Origin: Chlorokybus atmophyticus
Lineage: Eukaryota > Streptophyta > Chlorokybophyceae > Chlorokybales > Chlorokybaceae
Direction: 5' to 3'
Assembly: GCA_009103225.1 (NCBI GenBank)
Contig: RHPI01001168.1
Span: forward strand, 604,424 to 668,423
Length of the DNA: 64,000 nt
Within the stretch, counting starts at the first letter, position 1. Each line of letters starts with the position of its first letter. Shown piece by piece: positions 21,973-33,128 of the stretch. The position numbers and the translations under genes were made by a program. A model generated the notes under the pieces. That model saw only the letters and a program-made list of their open reading frames with translations, did not search any database and was not told the origin of the DNA.

Positions 21973-22198
21973 ATATGGGTTTGTTATCCCAATATGATCG
22001 CATCAATTACATATACTTAAATAATAATATCATGCAACAATGTTTTCGTTGCCAATGTGCTCTAATGAACACCAACGCAGTTTCAAGCGCACGCATGATG
22101 TGTGTATGCTAAGCGCCATCACTTACAACATCACAACTTATCCACCGCAGTATGCTTGTAGCAAGTTACAAACGAGTGTACAAGATCCCCCGCCCCCC

Positions 22199-22563
22199 NN
22201 NNNNNNNNNNNNNNNNNNNNNNNNNNNNNNNNNNNNNNNNNNNNNNNNNNNNNNNNNNNNNNNNNNNNNNNNNNNNNNNNNNNNNNNNNNNNNNNNNNNN
22301 NNNNNNNNNNNNNNNNNNNNNNNNNNNNNNNNNNNNNNNNNNNNNNNNNNNNNNNNNNNNNNNNNNNNNNNNNNNNNNNNNNNNNNNNNNNNNNNNNNNN
22401 NNNNNNNNNNNNNNNNNNNNNNNNNNNNNNNNNNNNNNNNNNNNNNNNNNNNNNNNNNNNNNNNNNNNNNNNNNNNNNNNNNNNNNNNNNNNNNNNNNNN
22501 NNNNNNNNNNNNNNNNNNNNNNNNNNNNNNNNNNNNNNNNNNNNNNNNNNNNNNNNNNNNNNN
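22199..22563. other. Assembly gap (365 N)
   Basis: The gap is flanked by poly-C on both sides and (CA)n on the right, so low-complexity sequence probably caused the break. Translations across it are meaningless. Confidence 0.99.
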
Positions 22564-23162
22564 CCCCCCCCCCCCCCCACACACACACACATACCGCGGT
22601 AAACAATGATCATTCAATACACGCAAGGTAATGCCTATCAATGCTTACTCTGATCTGAACTTGCTGTTGTACGCGCCTGCATAATTTTCTCTTTCTTCTT
22701 TGGTATACACATGCAAAGACCATGCGTAAGCACATAACACACATTTTCATGCAAATATACACAGCTTACAAGACCAGTCTATGCGAGTACATCATGTTCT
22801 TTTCAGACGACATGGGTGCACCGGATGCACCACGGATTTTGCAAGCGATGTACTTCGCAAGATCCCGTCCCATCAGAATTGTGGCCCGATCAATGGAGCA
22901 CCTTTGAGAATGAGGGTTGCACAGGTGCAACGCACTCCAAGAGATACGAGAAATGACCACAACCAAGCACCACCTCCATGTCACAATTGTAAAATTAGCA
23001 ATATACATAATTGCACCGCCGCGCGCTTACGGGTGTAGCACATGCTGATGTATACCAGGCTACAAAACTGTTGGAGCAATGCTATGATGCGCACTGACTC
23101 GCGGGTGAATGTAGTAGGTTGACACAAAACAATGGATACTGTGAGGGACTAGGGACTCAGCC

Positions 23163-26100
23163 TTACACCAGTGCAGCGAAATCTGGCGTTGTGTGTTCTT
23201 GGTGCTGGTGTTGCCACACCAGATGCGCAAGCTCCCGCACGATATCGATGACGGCATGAGGCCGTCCCATCGAGCGAGCGGCTTCAGACATGCGCTGCAG
23301 CTGCTCCTTTGCGGAACCAAACCACCCTCCCACTATCTCCGCAATGCCCTTGGGATCTTTGCAGAACCGACCAACGCCATGGTTTTCAACATACGGTATG
23401 TTGCCTGCTTCCTGTTGAATAAAAACTAACGCGCATGACTGAAGGCTACGACTGGTAGCCATATGTCAACAGGTAACACAACCAGCTGAACTGGACAGCT
23501 CACCTGTCCTGCAATGGCATCATTGAGAATGAGAGGTAGACCTCGGATGAGGGCCTCTGCAATTGTTCCTGGCCCAGCCTGAACGCACCACAGAGTCAGA
23601 ACCTATCCCTAGCGTCTGCCTGCCCGTCAAGACTTGTGGAATCAAGCTCAACGTCATGCTCACACGCGCATGTGTGTCGGCATGTGTTGAACTTGTGCAC
23701 GCGACAATGCTGTACCTTGGTGACTAAGCAGTCAGCAGCCGCCATCCACTCTGACATGTTGTTAACAAAGCCGTTGACCTGTTATGCACGAGTTACAGTC
23801 AGTACTTACAAACTGGAGCCACTTGAATAATGCAGCCACACGTGGCTACCTGCACAGGGATGGCCCATTTGTGTTTCTTCAGCGTGGCTGCGAGCTGCTT
23901 GTTGCGCCCGCAGATTACAACAAGCTGCCCGATTGGTGCAGACCCTTCAGACAGCTTCTCCGCCAGCGCCTTTGCTGTCGCCTCCACAGGGCCAATGCCC
24001 TCACCGCCACTAGCCAGGAGCACCATGGGCAAGTTGGGTTGAAGCCCAAGTTGACGCCGCATTGTTTCCTACATGCATGTGTGCACGATGAAACTACTGT
24101 CACCAACAACGCTTGCACTCGGAGTTCCAGGCCAAGTATGCTGATAGCTTCTGTACCTTGTCTGACGTTGGCTTGGCAAACACTGGCCTAATTGGCAACC
24201 CAAACAAGCGTATCTGGTGCGGTTTAAGGCCAGCATTAAGTGCTCGTCGCTCAACCTCCTCATTAGGCACACAGCACACACTAACTGCTGTGTGGAACCT
24301 GCCAACACCAATGCAATTCATGTCCATGCACGCAACTGCGTTCATTGCAAGCACGGCACTACCATAGGCTTTACAACTCACTTTCTCGCCATGACCATGC
24401 AACTTGCTTTTCATGCGTCTTGAATCGTGTCACGACTATGTTACAATAACTCTACAAGGCATGCACATTGTGTCAAACATCAGGCAGCAAGCGTACCATG
24501 TGGGGTGGACGGTTGTCAAATCCGTCACTACGGTGGCAAATGGTATCCTCCCATACAGTCCACGCCTTTTCATCACACGAATGGGGACATGCTGCATCAA
24601 AGGATGCACACTGACAATAATGTCAGGTTTGTACTTCTGGAATGCCTCGAAAAACATCCTGCACAATACACCACTGTACGTCAAGCACATGCTGCATCTT
24701 GTCAAGCCTGGCCAGCCATTCGCACGAGAGAATGTGCATTGCCAAGACGCAAGCAAACAGTAACGTGCTTACTTGGCTACAAATGCGGAAACTGCAGTGA
24801 AGTGGGGTTTGTGCACAGTTTGGGGGTAAGAGAAGTAGAAAGCCGCCTTCCACAGCCAGCCATGCTTCACGAGGAAGCTGTAGCTTTTGGGCAGTTGATT
24901 GAATGGGTACGGGGTGTGGTGCGTCCATATGTCCACAACGGACACCTGTCGCATATGTTACTATCAGCTAGCTGTATTGCAATGCACCTCATCACAGGGC
25001 CAATACTCCACATAGACTCAATTGCATGCCCACACGTTTACAAGCGACATATCAGTACATAAAGTATTACCCAACATGGAGCACATTGGTTCACACCTCA
25101 AATTGGTCTGGGAATTCTTGTTCAAAGGCCATCTTGAGTGCTTCAGCACTGGCACGATGACCGCCTCCAGTGTCGCTCATGAGTATCATCACCTTCTTTT
25201 TCTCATCTTTGGTCTTTGCAACTGGCTGCACCTGCAACCCAAGTCATGCATATTAGCCTTGCCCGTAGACTGGCAGATTATCATCTTATCATAAGCAAGA
25301 CGATTAGCTGTTGCAGTTGTCATGACCTTGCATCACAAAACCAACGGATGTGACAATCCTGACACAATTGCTGGCGAGACACACCAGCTGCATCTAAGAC
25401 AACTCAACTGTGTATGCTAGCATGACTTTTGCTACTTAACTCTGCTGCCAACCTGCAACGTGTAAGTTCTGGTAAAGTGTAGTGACATCGGCATATAGTG
25501 GAGTAATGCACATGTGGCCAATGTCCCTGCTGCGTGTTACCTCAGCGAAGTCGGGAGCATCGGGGTCACGCTGAACAGAGGCAGGGTCGGCCGAAGGCGC
25601 TGCGCCAGCTGGATCTGATGAAAAGTTGTTGGGGTGCCTTCGCCTGCCTGTCATGCGCGGCATGCGCCATTGAAAACCGCTGCTGCCTGCTACATCGCCA
25701 GTACTAGCGGAGCACCGGGTCGCGCACTGGCGGTAGTACCCGCTTGCCCGCCTCCTCCTGCTACCCACCACCAAAAACCTCTCCGCTTTTGCCGGCCCCG
25801 CTGCAGCAACGTACCTGCAGTTGTTGACATTCACACCTCAGCACTGCCTATGACCTTCGCATGTGTATTCAGCTGTCAGTTCTGCTGTGCGCATTCATGT
25901 GTTAGAGAACCTGAAGAACCTGAAAAACAATGCTCCATGGCCACTGGCCACTGGCCACAGCACGTAAGAAAGTGAATGATACACGCTTAAAGTGCTTGTT
26001 AAAAGCGAAGTGACGTGCATTCTGTGACAGTACGTGCATTGCAACATTTACCAGCAAACGTTCTGCTGTTGAAAGCTGCTGCTATGCAAGGGGCATGCCT

Positions 26101-26280
26101 GAGCCGTGGGATGAAGCACAGTGCTCTATTGGAAATGCTGGCGGGCGCGGATGAGACTCTGGCGGAGGAGAGCGACAAAGGCGCAGCTGCCAGCTCCGTC
26201 CTCCTGGTCGCCAATGCCGTGGTTGAGCTCCTCCCGCCACCCTCGGCGGCCAACGACGACGTCATGCCCAAACCGTCCAC
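23163..26280 (-). CDS. MGD: Monogalactosyldiacylglycerol (MGDG) synthase, plastid
   Basis: This glycosyltransferase (GT28 family) transfers galactose from UDP-Gal to diacylglycerol in the plastid envelope, making the main thylakoid lipid. The N-terminal frame (from 26280) is Ser/Ala/Arg-rich and fits a transit peptide. A linker exon follows at about 25530-25815. Catalytic exons then give [13 protein letters not shown] (about 25180), [18 protein letters not shown] (about 24920), [19 protein letters not shown] (about 24600), [15 protein letters not shown] (about 24510), [16 protein letters not shown], then [14 protein letters not shown] (near 24020) with [11 protein letters not shown]. The last exon reads [14 protein letters not shown] to the stop at 23163. 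All diagnostic MGD motifs are present. An exon between about 23480 and 23800 should hold the UDP-binding loop (the minus strand near 23500-23600 carries its GPGTIAEA-type core). It is divergent from the DUF760 gene. The exact first exon is uncertain. Confidence 0.93.
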
Positions 26281-27421
26281 TGCTCCAACATGTGCTCCTC
26301 CAGCACTAAGCTACGACCTTGCCATTTAATCCGCACACGCCAGCCAGTTAACTCCAGCCCCGCAGCGCCAAAGGCGACACCGACAACAACGACACCTCCG
26401 CCGCGGCTGCCGCCGACGACAAGCAGCGCTATGCCATGCTCAACACCGATTGCAACACTAGGGCAATAACGTTATCAGTTGGTGGAGCGCTATGCCATGT
26501 TCAACACCGACCGCAACGCTAGAGCAATAACGTTATCAGTTGGTGGAGCTGTTTGACGGTGTCGTTGGCAGTCAGTCAAGCGGCCCGACGGAAGGGGATC
26601 AGTCTGGGTGTGTCGATGTCGGCGGCGGCTGACTTGTCGTCTTGCGTCGATGTGGACAAGCGCGGATGAATTTTGCAAAGACTAGTTGTGTCGACGTCAA
26701 TGCTGTGTGATAGCCCATGTTAGGGTTTGCCTTGCTTTCCCGCCGGCATTTTCCCGCTGGCGGCCATTTCCTGCCTGTAACCATCTCGAGGCCGCGGCGG
26801 AACGGGCTGTATAATTTTCAACTTCATACAACGCCCCATCCGGGCCCAAACGGCTTCACAAGGGACTCGCGTCGACGTCAACGAGCACGGACCAAACACT
26901 CTGTGCCCACGTCGCCGTCGACTCACCCGACTGCCCACGCGACGGTATCGACACAAGAAATTCGTCGCCAGTGCACGTCGACACGGACAACGACAAATGA
27001 GCCCATGGAAGCTGCTCGGGTCGCTTGGCTGTTGGTAGCGCCTGTGCGTTATTGAGCGTATGCGGACTACCTAGCACGGTAGTTAGTTGCTGAGGTCGCC
27101 TGCGTCAAAGCGTCTCTCAGCTGCGCTCTCATTGGCCGCCTTTTACGCGGATAACAGTATATCTGTAAGCAGGGTGATATCGTCGCTCGCGCGCGGGGCG
27201 GAGGGCGATCGGCCGCCACATCAGCAAGCCCAACTCAACGCTGCACCGAGTGAGCTGACCGAGGCGATATCAGCGTTGGATGCGGATATCAATGTTTCAA
27301 CTGGTGGCTGCGGGCGACTTGGTCGCACTTGGCACAAGCGAATCGCACAAGTCATGGGGTAAGGGCATTAGGGCTTGTGGACGTGGTACGTTGTGGGCGC
27401 ATAGGATTTGTGGTGGCAATC
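26281..27421. other. Shared upstream region of divergent MGDG synthase and DUF760 genes
   Basis: This 1.1-kb stretch has no convincing gene. It holds the 61-base tandem duplication (26427-26548) and must contain the promoters of two plastid-protein genes transcribed away from each other. No TATA box was identified with confidence. Confidence 0.55.
26427..26548. repeat. Tandem duplication, two 61-base copies
   Basis: Copies 26427-26487 and 26488-26548 share CGCTATGCCATG at the start and AATAACGTTATCAGTTGGTG near the end, with about five differences. The unit contains the palindrome AACGTT. Confidence 0.85.
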
Positions 27422-27422
27422 A

Positions 27423-27456
<34 letters not shown>

Positions 27457-29714
27457 CACCGTGTGCGTGCCTGCCCGGTCGTCCGAGAGGGTAGTCAGCA
27501 GGTTTGCCCCTGAGCCCGTCGCCGCCGCGGCACAGAGCAGTTTGTCGAGCAGAGTTTGCCTGCCATCCAGGCCGCAAGCTCAACGCCTGCGCTTCAGGAG
27601 AAGGAGATCGCCGCGAGCCGCAGCTGCTGAAGGGAACGGCAAGCCAGAGAACTCAAATGGAGATTCCGCTCAGGAGAACGACCCTGTAAGTGGCATGCTG
27701 TTCTGGTTCTTGGTGGTGCATTACGCAATTGTGCATTCTACCTACCGTTTCGTGCATGGTTGCTATTGGGGTTGGAAATCCCTGAAGTTCTCTATGCCTA
27801 CACCTCTCCATTGAGTGACTTCGAGTCGTCTGCTGTAGCCAACTACTGTCGGCCATGCTTCATGCTGTATGCAACCGCACTGCACTTGCACAATTACTAT
27901 CAGCTCTTGTAGAACTGTTATCCCGCAATCAAGCCGTGCACTGGTACTACTTCCTTGCCACGTAGTGCAAGTGCATTCGGCATCAGGCTCGCATGTATAG
28001 TAACATGCAAGCGTGCAGTGCCAAACAGCAGACCACTGTGTGTTGTGGATTCCGTGCGTGTTTCCGGTATGTATCGTCACTGTGCTTGAGGGTCTGTTGT
28101 GTGCTTGCGTGCACAACCGTGAACCAGTACTTGCCAACCATACATTTGGCAAGAGTCGCAGATGGCAACATGGGCTGCTGGAGCCTTCCAGCCATATCAG
28201 CCGTTGGAGGTTATTGCTTTTACTTATGCTTTTATGTAAACAGCTCCAACAGCGACGAGAGATCCTGCTCGATTATGTGAAGACAGTGCAGCCTGATTTA
28301 TTAGAAGCCTTCAGCAAGCGCGCCCCTCAAACTGTACGCTGGGGTTTCAGATGTGCATGAGGCTTTTATTGGTACTACTTGCTAGAGGCCTCACGGGCTT
28401 GTTCACATGATAGGTCGTGGATGCTATGCGACAAACAGTCTCCAATATGATTGGATCATTGCCCCCAAGGTTTTTTGAAGTCACCGTCACCACGGTGAGC
28501 ACCTGCATTAAATCTTTGCAGCTGTATGGTGGTGTATACCCATACGGACACGGACACCACTGTGTAGCATGAGCAAACAGCTCATGCCAGGCTTTTAATG
28601 AGGGCTGGTTGCTTGCTGCAGGTGGCAGAGAATCTGGCCCAACTGATGTACAGTGTTCTCATGACTGGCTACATGTTTAGAAATGCACAGTACCGCATGG
28701 AGCTTCGCCAGTCCCTGGCTTTGCTACCAGCGCCGGGTGACGCCGTTCCATCAGTAAGTTGATCTGTTGCATGTCATGTCTGTATGAGATGTGATGCCTC
28801 CATCTCTGCAAGTGGAACTTCTGATGTTGAGCAAGACCAATCTTTCTTTACCAGTGCAGTGTTGGCTATGCACTGCGTACAGTGTGTGCTCTTGGCTGTG
28901 TAGATACAAAAATTAGAGCACAAGCTGCACTGGGTTGTGTAGTGTTGATAGTTCTCTCCTGTTAGGAGCTGGAGGTGGTACCCAAGTACGCGCCAGGCTC
29001 TCAAAAGCGCGTGCAAGGGGAGGTCTTGAGGTGGAGCATCACCGATGATAAGGTGGAGAGCATGGGTGCGAGGGATTACATAGATATGCTTGAGAGCGAG
29101 GTGGCCGCCCTGCAAGCGCAGCTGGAGGCAGCACGCAAGGAGCAGACGGGAGACAACCCGCTGCTCTCTTACCTCAAGAGGCTTGAACCCAAGAACTTGC
29201 AGGAGCTTACGACAAGCGCTGGCCCTGATGTGTTGGAAGCCATGAACTCTTTCATCAAGAGGCTGTTGAACGTGAATGACACATCAGACTTGAAGGTGAT
29301 CTCGTTTGCATGTATGTCCTTGCCAAGTGAGAGGATTGGATTGTTAACTGTAGTTCTTGCTGCCATCAGAGCGCAATTTCCTCGTCGTCCGCAGCTGAGA
29401 TGGCGCAGCTGGTGTACTGGCTGCTTGTAGTTGGCTACAACGTCCGCACCCTTGAGGTGAGTTCTTGAATTACACGGCCATCGTGCAAATAGGTAGTTGG
29501 GAGCAGATGGTGGTGCAGTTGGTTGATACTGATATATATTATAGCTTCAACCCAGTCTTGCACTCGTTGCAGTGTGCTTCACTTCCCGAGCATCATGTCA
29601 ACCAATGACACTTGTATCTCACAGGTTCGGCTGGACATGGAGAGCAAGCTTGGCCTTCCCATGCCAGCATCTCGGCAATTCATGGAACTACCTCCTGGTG
29701 ACGGTTTAAACTAA
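27422..29714 (+). CDS. DUF760-domain protein, probably plastid-localised
   Basis: Seven exons are seen. The first, 27422 to about 27687, starts with a polyalanine run and an Arg/Ser-rich leader typical of plastid targeting. Then come about 28241-28334 (LLDYVKTVQPDLLEAFSKRAP), about 28413-28494 (VVDAMRQTVSNMIGSLPP), about 28622-28750 (ENLAQLMYSVLMTGYMFRNA) and about 28967-29295. Exons near 29371 and 29625 end the protein with VRLDMESKLGLP and a stop at 29714. The paired pattern 'VEAMRxTVxxMIGxLP ... LAQLMxSxLMTGYxFxNAxYR' followed by a second helical repeat (LLSYLKRLEP, LEAMNSFIKRLL, LVYWLLVVGYNVRTLE) is that of the plant and algal DUF760 family. The biochemical role of the family is not established. 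All junctions inspected are in phase. Length is about 360 residues. Confidence 0.85.
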
Positions 29715-30383
29715 GCTTGAACTGAACGCTGTGTAGGTAGCGCAGCTAGTTGTGTTGCTGCTAGTCAAGCAGCGCTTGCAACCGCCATCTTGCTGTTGTA
29801 GACCAACACTCTCTTGTGCGCAGAAGCATGGGTGTTCAACTCATGGCGCGACTTCATTGGGGTGTAGTATCAGTGGATTGTCGCTGGCGAGTGTGTTTGT
29901 GCTGAAGTGCAAGGTGCCCACTCTTCAACCCGTGCCAGCATCTGACCATCCGCGTTGCAGCTACGGCTAGTGTTAGATCGTGTTATTATTGTCTGTTAGT
30001 AGCTTAGATGTGCGTCCAGTTTGTAAACCTCCTCTGGTACATAGTCTTTTGCGAAGTGGATAGCCTGTATTTTGAGTGTCAGTACACAGTATAGCTGTGC
30101 TACCCAGTACACACACTGTATACATGCACCCATGGTGTGCCGAACAGGACAGTCAAGGCGATACTGGGCTGGGTGACCTGCACATTTGGACTGATTGTGC
30201 ATCAGTCTGGCAACAGTTTAGATTACCATAAGCGAGCAAAAACTGTGGTTATTACCGAACAGTTGAGATCTGTGTGATGCAATGGTGTACATGTTGCACA
30301 GTAACATCATGATAGTCGCCACATACAAATTGTCAGCACATGTACTGTATGTGGCAGTAACGGTAATTCAATACCATTGGCAT
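29715..30383. other. Convergent intergenic region, no gene seen
   Basis: It lies between the stops of the DUF760 (+) and PTRHD1 (-) genes and would contain both 3' UTRs. No motif or repeat stands out. Confidence 0.5.
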
Positions 30384-31398
30384 TCACTTCGCAAGCTTGC
30401 ATTTCTTGAAGTACTGCTGAACACGAGACTTGCGTGCAGGAGCGGTGGCAATGCAGGTGGGGAAGTCCTCAGGCTGCTCGGTCCACAGCTTGTGCGCGAC
30501 AGCCCCGGCCTCCAGCTCCTCCCCCAGCGCCCTCAACTGTACCTCCCCCTTCACCTCAAGCACCACCTTGCGCATGTGGTCCAGGTGACCCGCCTCGCAG
30601 TATGCCTGCACGGCGGTAAGTGAGTTCTGCATCCATGAGAGACACAATGACAGCAGCAAGGCCTACCAATGTGTCCGGGTGGTCTCGGGCAAGCCACAGG
30701 GCCGCGACGGAGGCGTGACAGGCCTGCGCGACAACGCTCCCTAGGGGCCAGTTGAGACCGTCCTTGCTGCTGAGGTCCTTGCGCAGCACCACGTACTGGA
30801 CCAGCGGGTCCGAGTCCTCGCTGTTGTTGGTGTCCTGACCGCTGTAGTACAGCGGGTCAGTGAATGAGACATTCGCGCATGCACACGCGCGTTTTGAAAC
30901 GTAACGTAAGATGACAGAATCTTCTGTATAACGTGCTCTTGTTCAAGATTAATCTACTCTCAACAAGTCAGCCATCTGCATCGCAGACAAGTGTGCATTG
31001 CCGCTGGTGCATAATAGGAACGGGCTGGACGACGCATCATGTATTCATCTGAACGGTGCCACTCATGCGCATAGCATGCATTGTGTACAAGGTCGTCAGA
31101 TATGCGTGATATATACATGCCTCGTGGCAGGTGCATCCGATGGCGCCGCCGCTGCCGGCTGCATGTCGTCCATGCGATGTGTGCCCTGCAGCTTGAGGCC
31201 TTTGGCGAAGCTCCAGGCCTTGCAGATAGGAGGAAACCGAGCCTGCAACGACCGCCGCCTCGCCGCCACCTCCGCCAACGGCCTCACCGCTGCCACGGTG
31301 GCGGCGGCGACGGCGGCGACATGCATGAGCGCATGAGAACTGGCTACAGACATACACAAGGCGCATTGTTTACAAGAATGCGGACTGGGTGTAGGCAT
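30384..31398 (-). CDS. PTRHD1: PTRHD1-like peptidyl-tRNA hydrolase II domain protein
   Basis: Three exons on the minus strand. Exon 1 (from Met at 31398, or the internal Met at 31353) is Ala/Arg-rich and could be an organelle-targeting or unstructured leader. Exon 2 (about 30665-30830) reads [11 protein letters not shown], then [18 protein letters not shown]. Exon 3 (30384 to about 30615) contains [31 protein letters not shown] and ends [12 protein letters not shown]. These are the PTH2-fold signatures, and the LWxEQPExxxTCIA segment is specific to the PTRHD1 branch. Canonical Pth2 cleaves peptidyl-tRNA in recycling; activity of the PTRHD1 branch is less certain. The catalytic-type AQxxHA motif is conserved. 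It converges on the DUF760 gene, and its start lies about 150 bases from the divergent small membrane-protein gene. Confidence 0.88.
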
Positions 31399-31544
31399 AC
31401 TGGCGACAGAGTTTCGTTACAAACACTAACCGAGACGCATGAGATATACAACGGATATTAACTCCCCTGGCAACGATATCTACATTTGATCTGGATAAGA
31501 TATTGGCGGTCAATTTTCTCAGTCAACTGACCAAGGCATTGACC

Positions 31545-32512
31545 ATGGCGGCGGCGGCGGCGGTGGTGTTGCCAGCGAGGTCCGTCCCCGGCCCCTCCTC
31601 CTCCCTCTCTTCTAGGACAGCCATCCACGGTCGGACGTCACTGCTGCCGTCCGGAACCAGGCTTCGGGCGTCCAGGCCCGTGAGGGGAGGTGCTGTGGCT
31701 CTGTTTGGCGGCGGCGGCAACAGCGGCGGCGAGGGCGGTGAGAGACTCTCCCTTTACATAAATGAGTCTTGACAATGTGGGCGTGTGGCTGTGTTGCGTC
31801 ACTAAATTACATTCGGGTTGGTGCGTGACGTGTGTCAGTTCAGTCGTAGCCTCAGCTAGGCAAGAGCTACGTTCAACAAACAGTCAAGAAACAAGACAAC
31901 CTGCCTGAGTTCTTAGGCTGCTGCTTGTTATTTTTCGTACTTGGTGACGCGAGGCCCTCAATCACTTGATGTTATCGTTGATAGGTGTTGATCTCAGGTT
32001 TTGTAATGTGTGTTTCGTATGCGTCAACAATCCGACATGCAATGGCCACATATTGGGTTGTGGTGTTAGCTTTGGGCGCATCTGCTCAATCGCGAGTCAA
32101 CATGTGGGTGCGATGTTGCTTGCAGGCGAGGCACCCAAGAAGAAGGGGTTGAAGCGTGAGGAAGAACCCGACCAGTAAGCACAGCAGCCAACACATGCGC
32201 AGACTGCTTTTTCCCAATTTCCCATGCACCTGCGCACAGCATTTTGCAAGCTCTCTCTTGTGACTGCCGTGCGTTGGGATGGCGCTTTTCGCGCCACGTA
32301 CATGTTGCTTTGCTCCAGTAAAGCATTGGCATTGCAGCTGACAACCATTGACAACAATCCTAACTAACTGCAGGTTCTGGCGTTCTGAGGGTGAGGCTTC
32401 AGGCAAGAACCCCCTTGCGGACCCGCTGGCCCTTGTTGGCATCCTATCCATCTTTGCGCCATTCATCATCCTCGGCGTGTGTTTCCAGGCGGGCCTCGTT
32501 AGGCTGCCATGA
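31545..32512 (+). CDS. Small single-membrane-span protein with plastid transit peptide, family not recognised
   Basis: Three exons splice cleanly: 31545 to about 31738 (donor GTGAGA), about 32125-32173 (donor GTAAGC) and about 32373-32512. The start has a good context (ACCATGGCG) and begins with polyalanine. The first 55 residues are Ser/Arg/Thr-rich without acids, typical of a plastid transit peptide. A Gly-rich stretch (GGGGNSGGEGG) and a charged segment (KKKGLKREEEPDQ) follow. The C-terminus is one hydrophobic helix, ALVGILSIFAPFIILGVCF, ending AGLVRLP. The mature protein would be only about 70 residues. This layout recalls small thylakoid membrane subunits of photosystems or their assembly factors, but no specific family could be assigned. 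Confidence 0.7.
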
Positions 32513-33128
32513 GCGGTTTGAAAGCCACTTATTTGGCCACAACCAAGAGGTGTCATCAGTAGCAGTAGTTACTCAGCTTTTGCCGATATCGGTTGTTGTA
32601 TGCATTCAGTTCTTGTTATCGGTATGCACTACCCTTGTTAACTGTATCTTGCCGTATTACTAGTATACAGCAGTATCCTCGGTTTCCTAAATCACGCCGA
32701 GTGTCAGCTGCCGAAGTGCGTTCATCATGGCTACGCATGTACATAGAATGCCATCCATGAATGTGTGCACACGCATCCAAGAGTGTTGCAATCTGCGGTC
32801 TGCATATGCATCCCGATCAATGTGATCGGCATGACCAGAGACTGCATCACTGCATGCGGCATTGGTTGCTGCGCTCGTGAGTACAGTAAAACAGGTATGG
32901 CGGGGCTGATATCTGGCTTTGCTGGAGCCCAAGCAATACCCCGCACTGCCACACAGCCATGTCACCCAAACTGCGAGTTCAATAAAACAGGTATGGCGGG
33001 ACTGATAGCTGGCTTTGCTGGAGCACACGTAATACCCCACACGGCCACACACCCATGACAACCAAACGAACCAGAACAACCTCAACACCACTCCAATAAC
33101 ATACCAAAGCGTGCTGTCACACGTCACA
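32513..33128. other. Intergenic DNA with a direct repeat
   Basis: It lies between the stops of the small membrane-protein gene and the XPG gene (convergent). Apart from the repeat at 32887-33056 no feature is seen. Confidence 0.5.
32887..33056. repeat. Direct repeat, two copies of about 74 bases, period 96
   Basis: Copies 32887-32961 and 32983-33056 share TAAAACAGGTATGGCGG, TGGCTTTGCTGGAGC and AATACCCC, with about 85% identity. They are non-coding. The spacer is about 21 bases. Confidence 0.8.

Larger units (their letters stand above)
20236..23162. other. Intergenic stretch with repeats and an assembly gap
   Basis: No gene is supported. It contains AT-rich DNA (20750-21130), a short hairpin (21388-21412), the tRNA-derived/TRIM-like element (21469-21972) and the N gap (22199-22563). 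The part up to 23162 would include the MGDG synthase 3' UTR. Confidence 0.6.

Noticed and set aside
22040-22641. Long open frames on both strands
   Set aside because: They consist almost entirely of translated N bases from the assembly gap.
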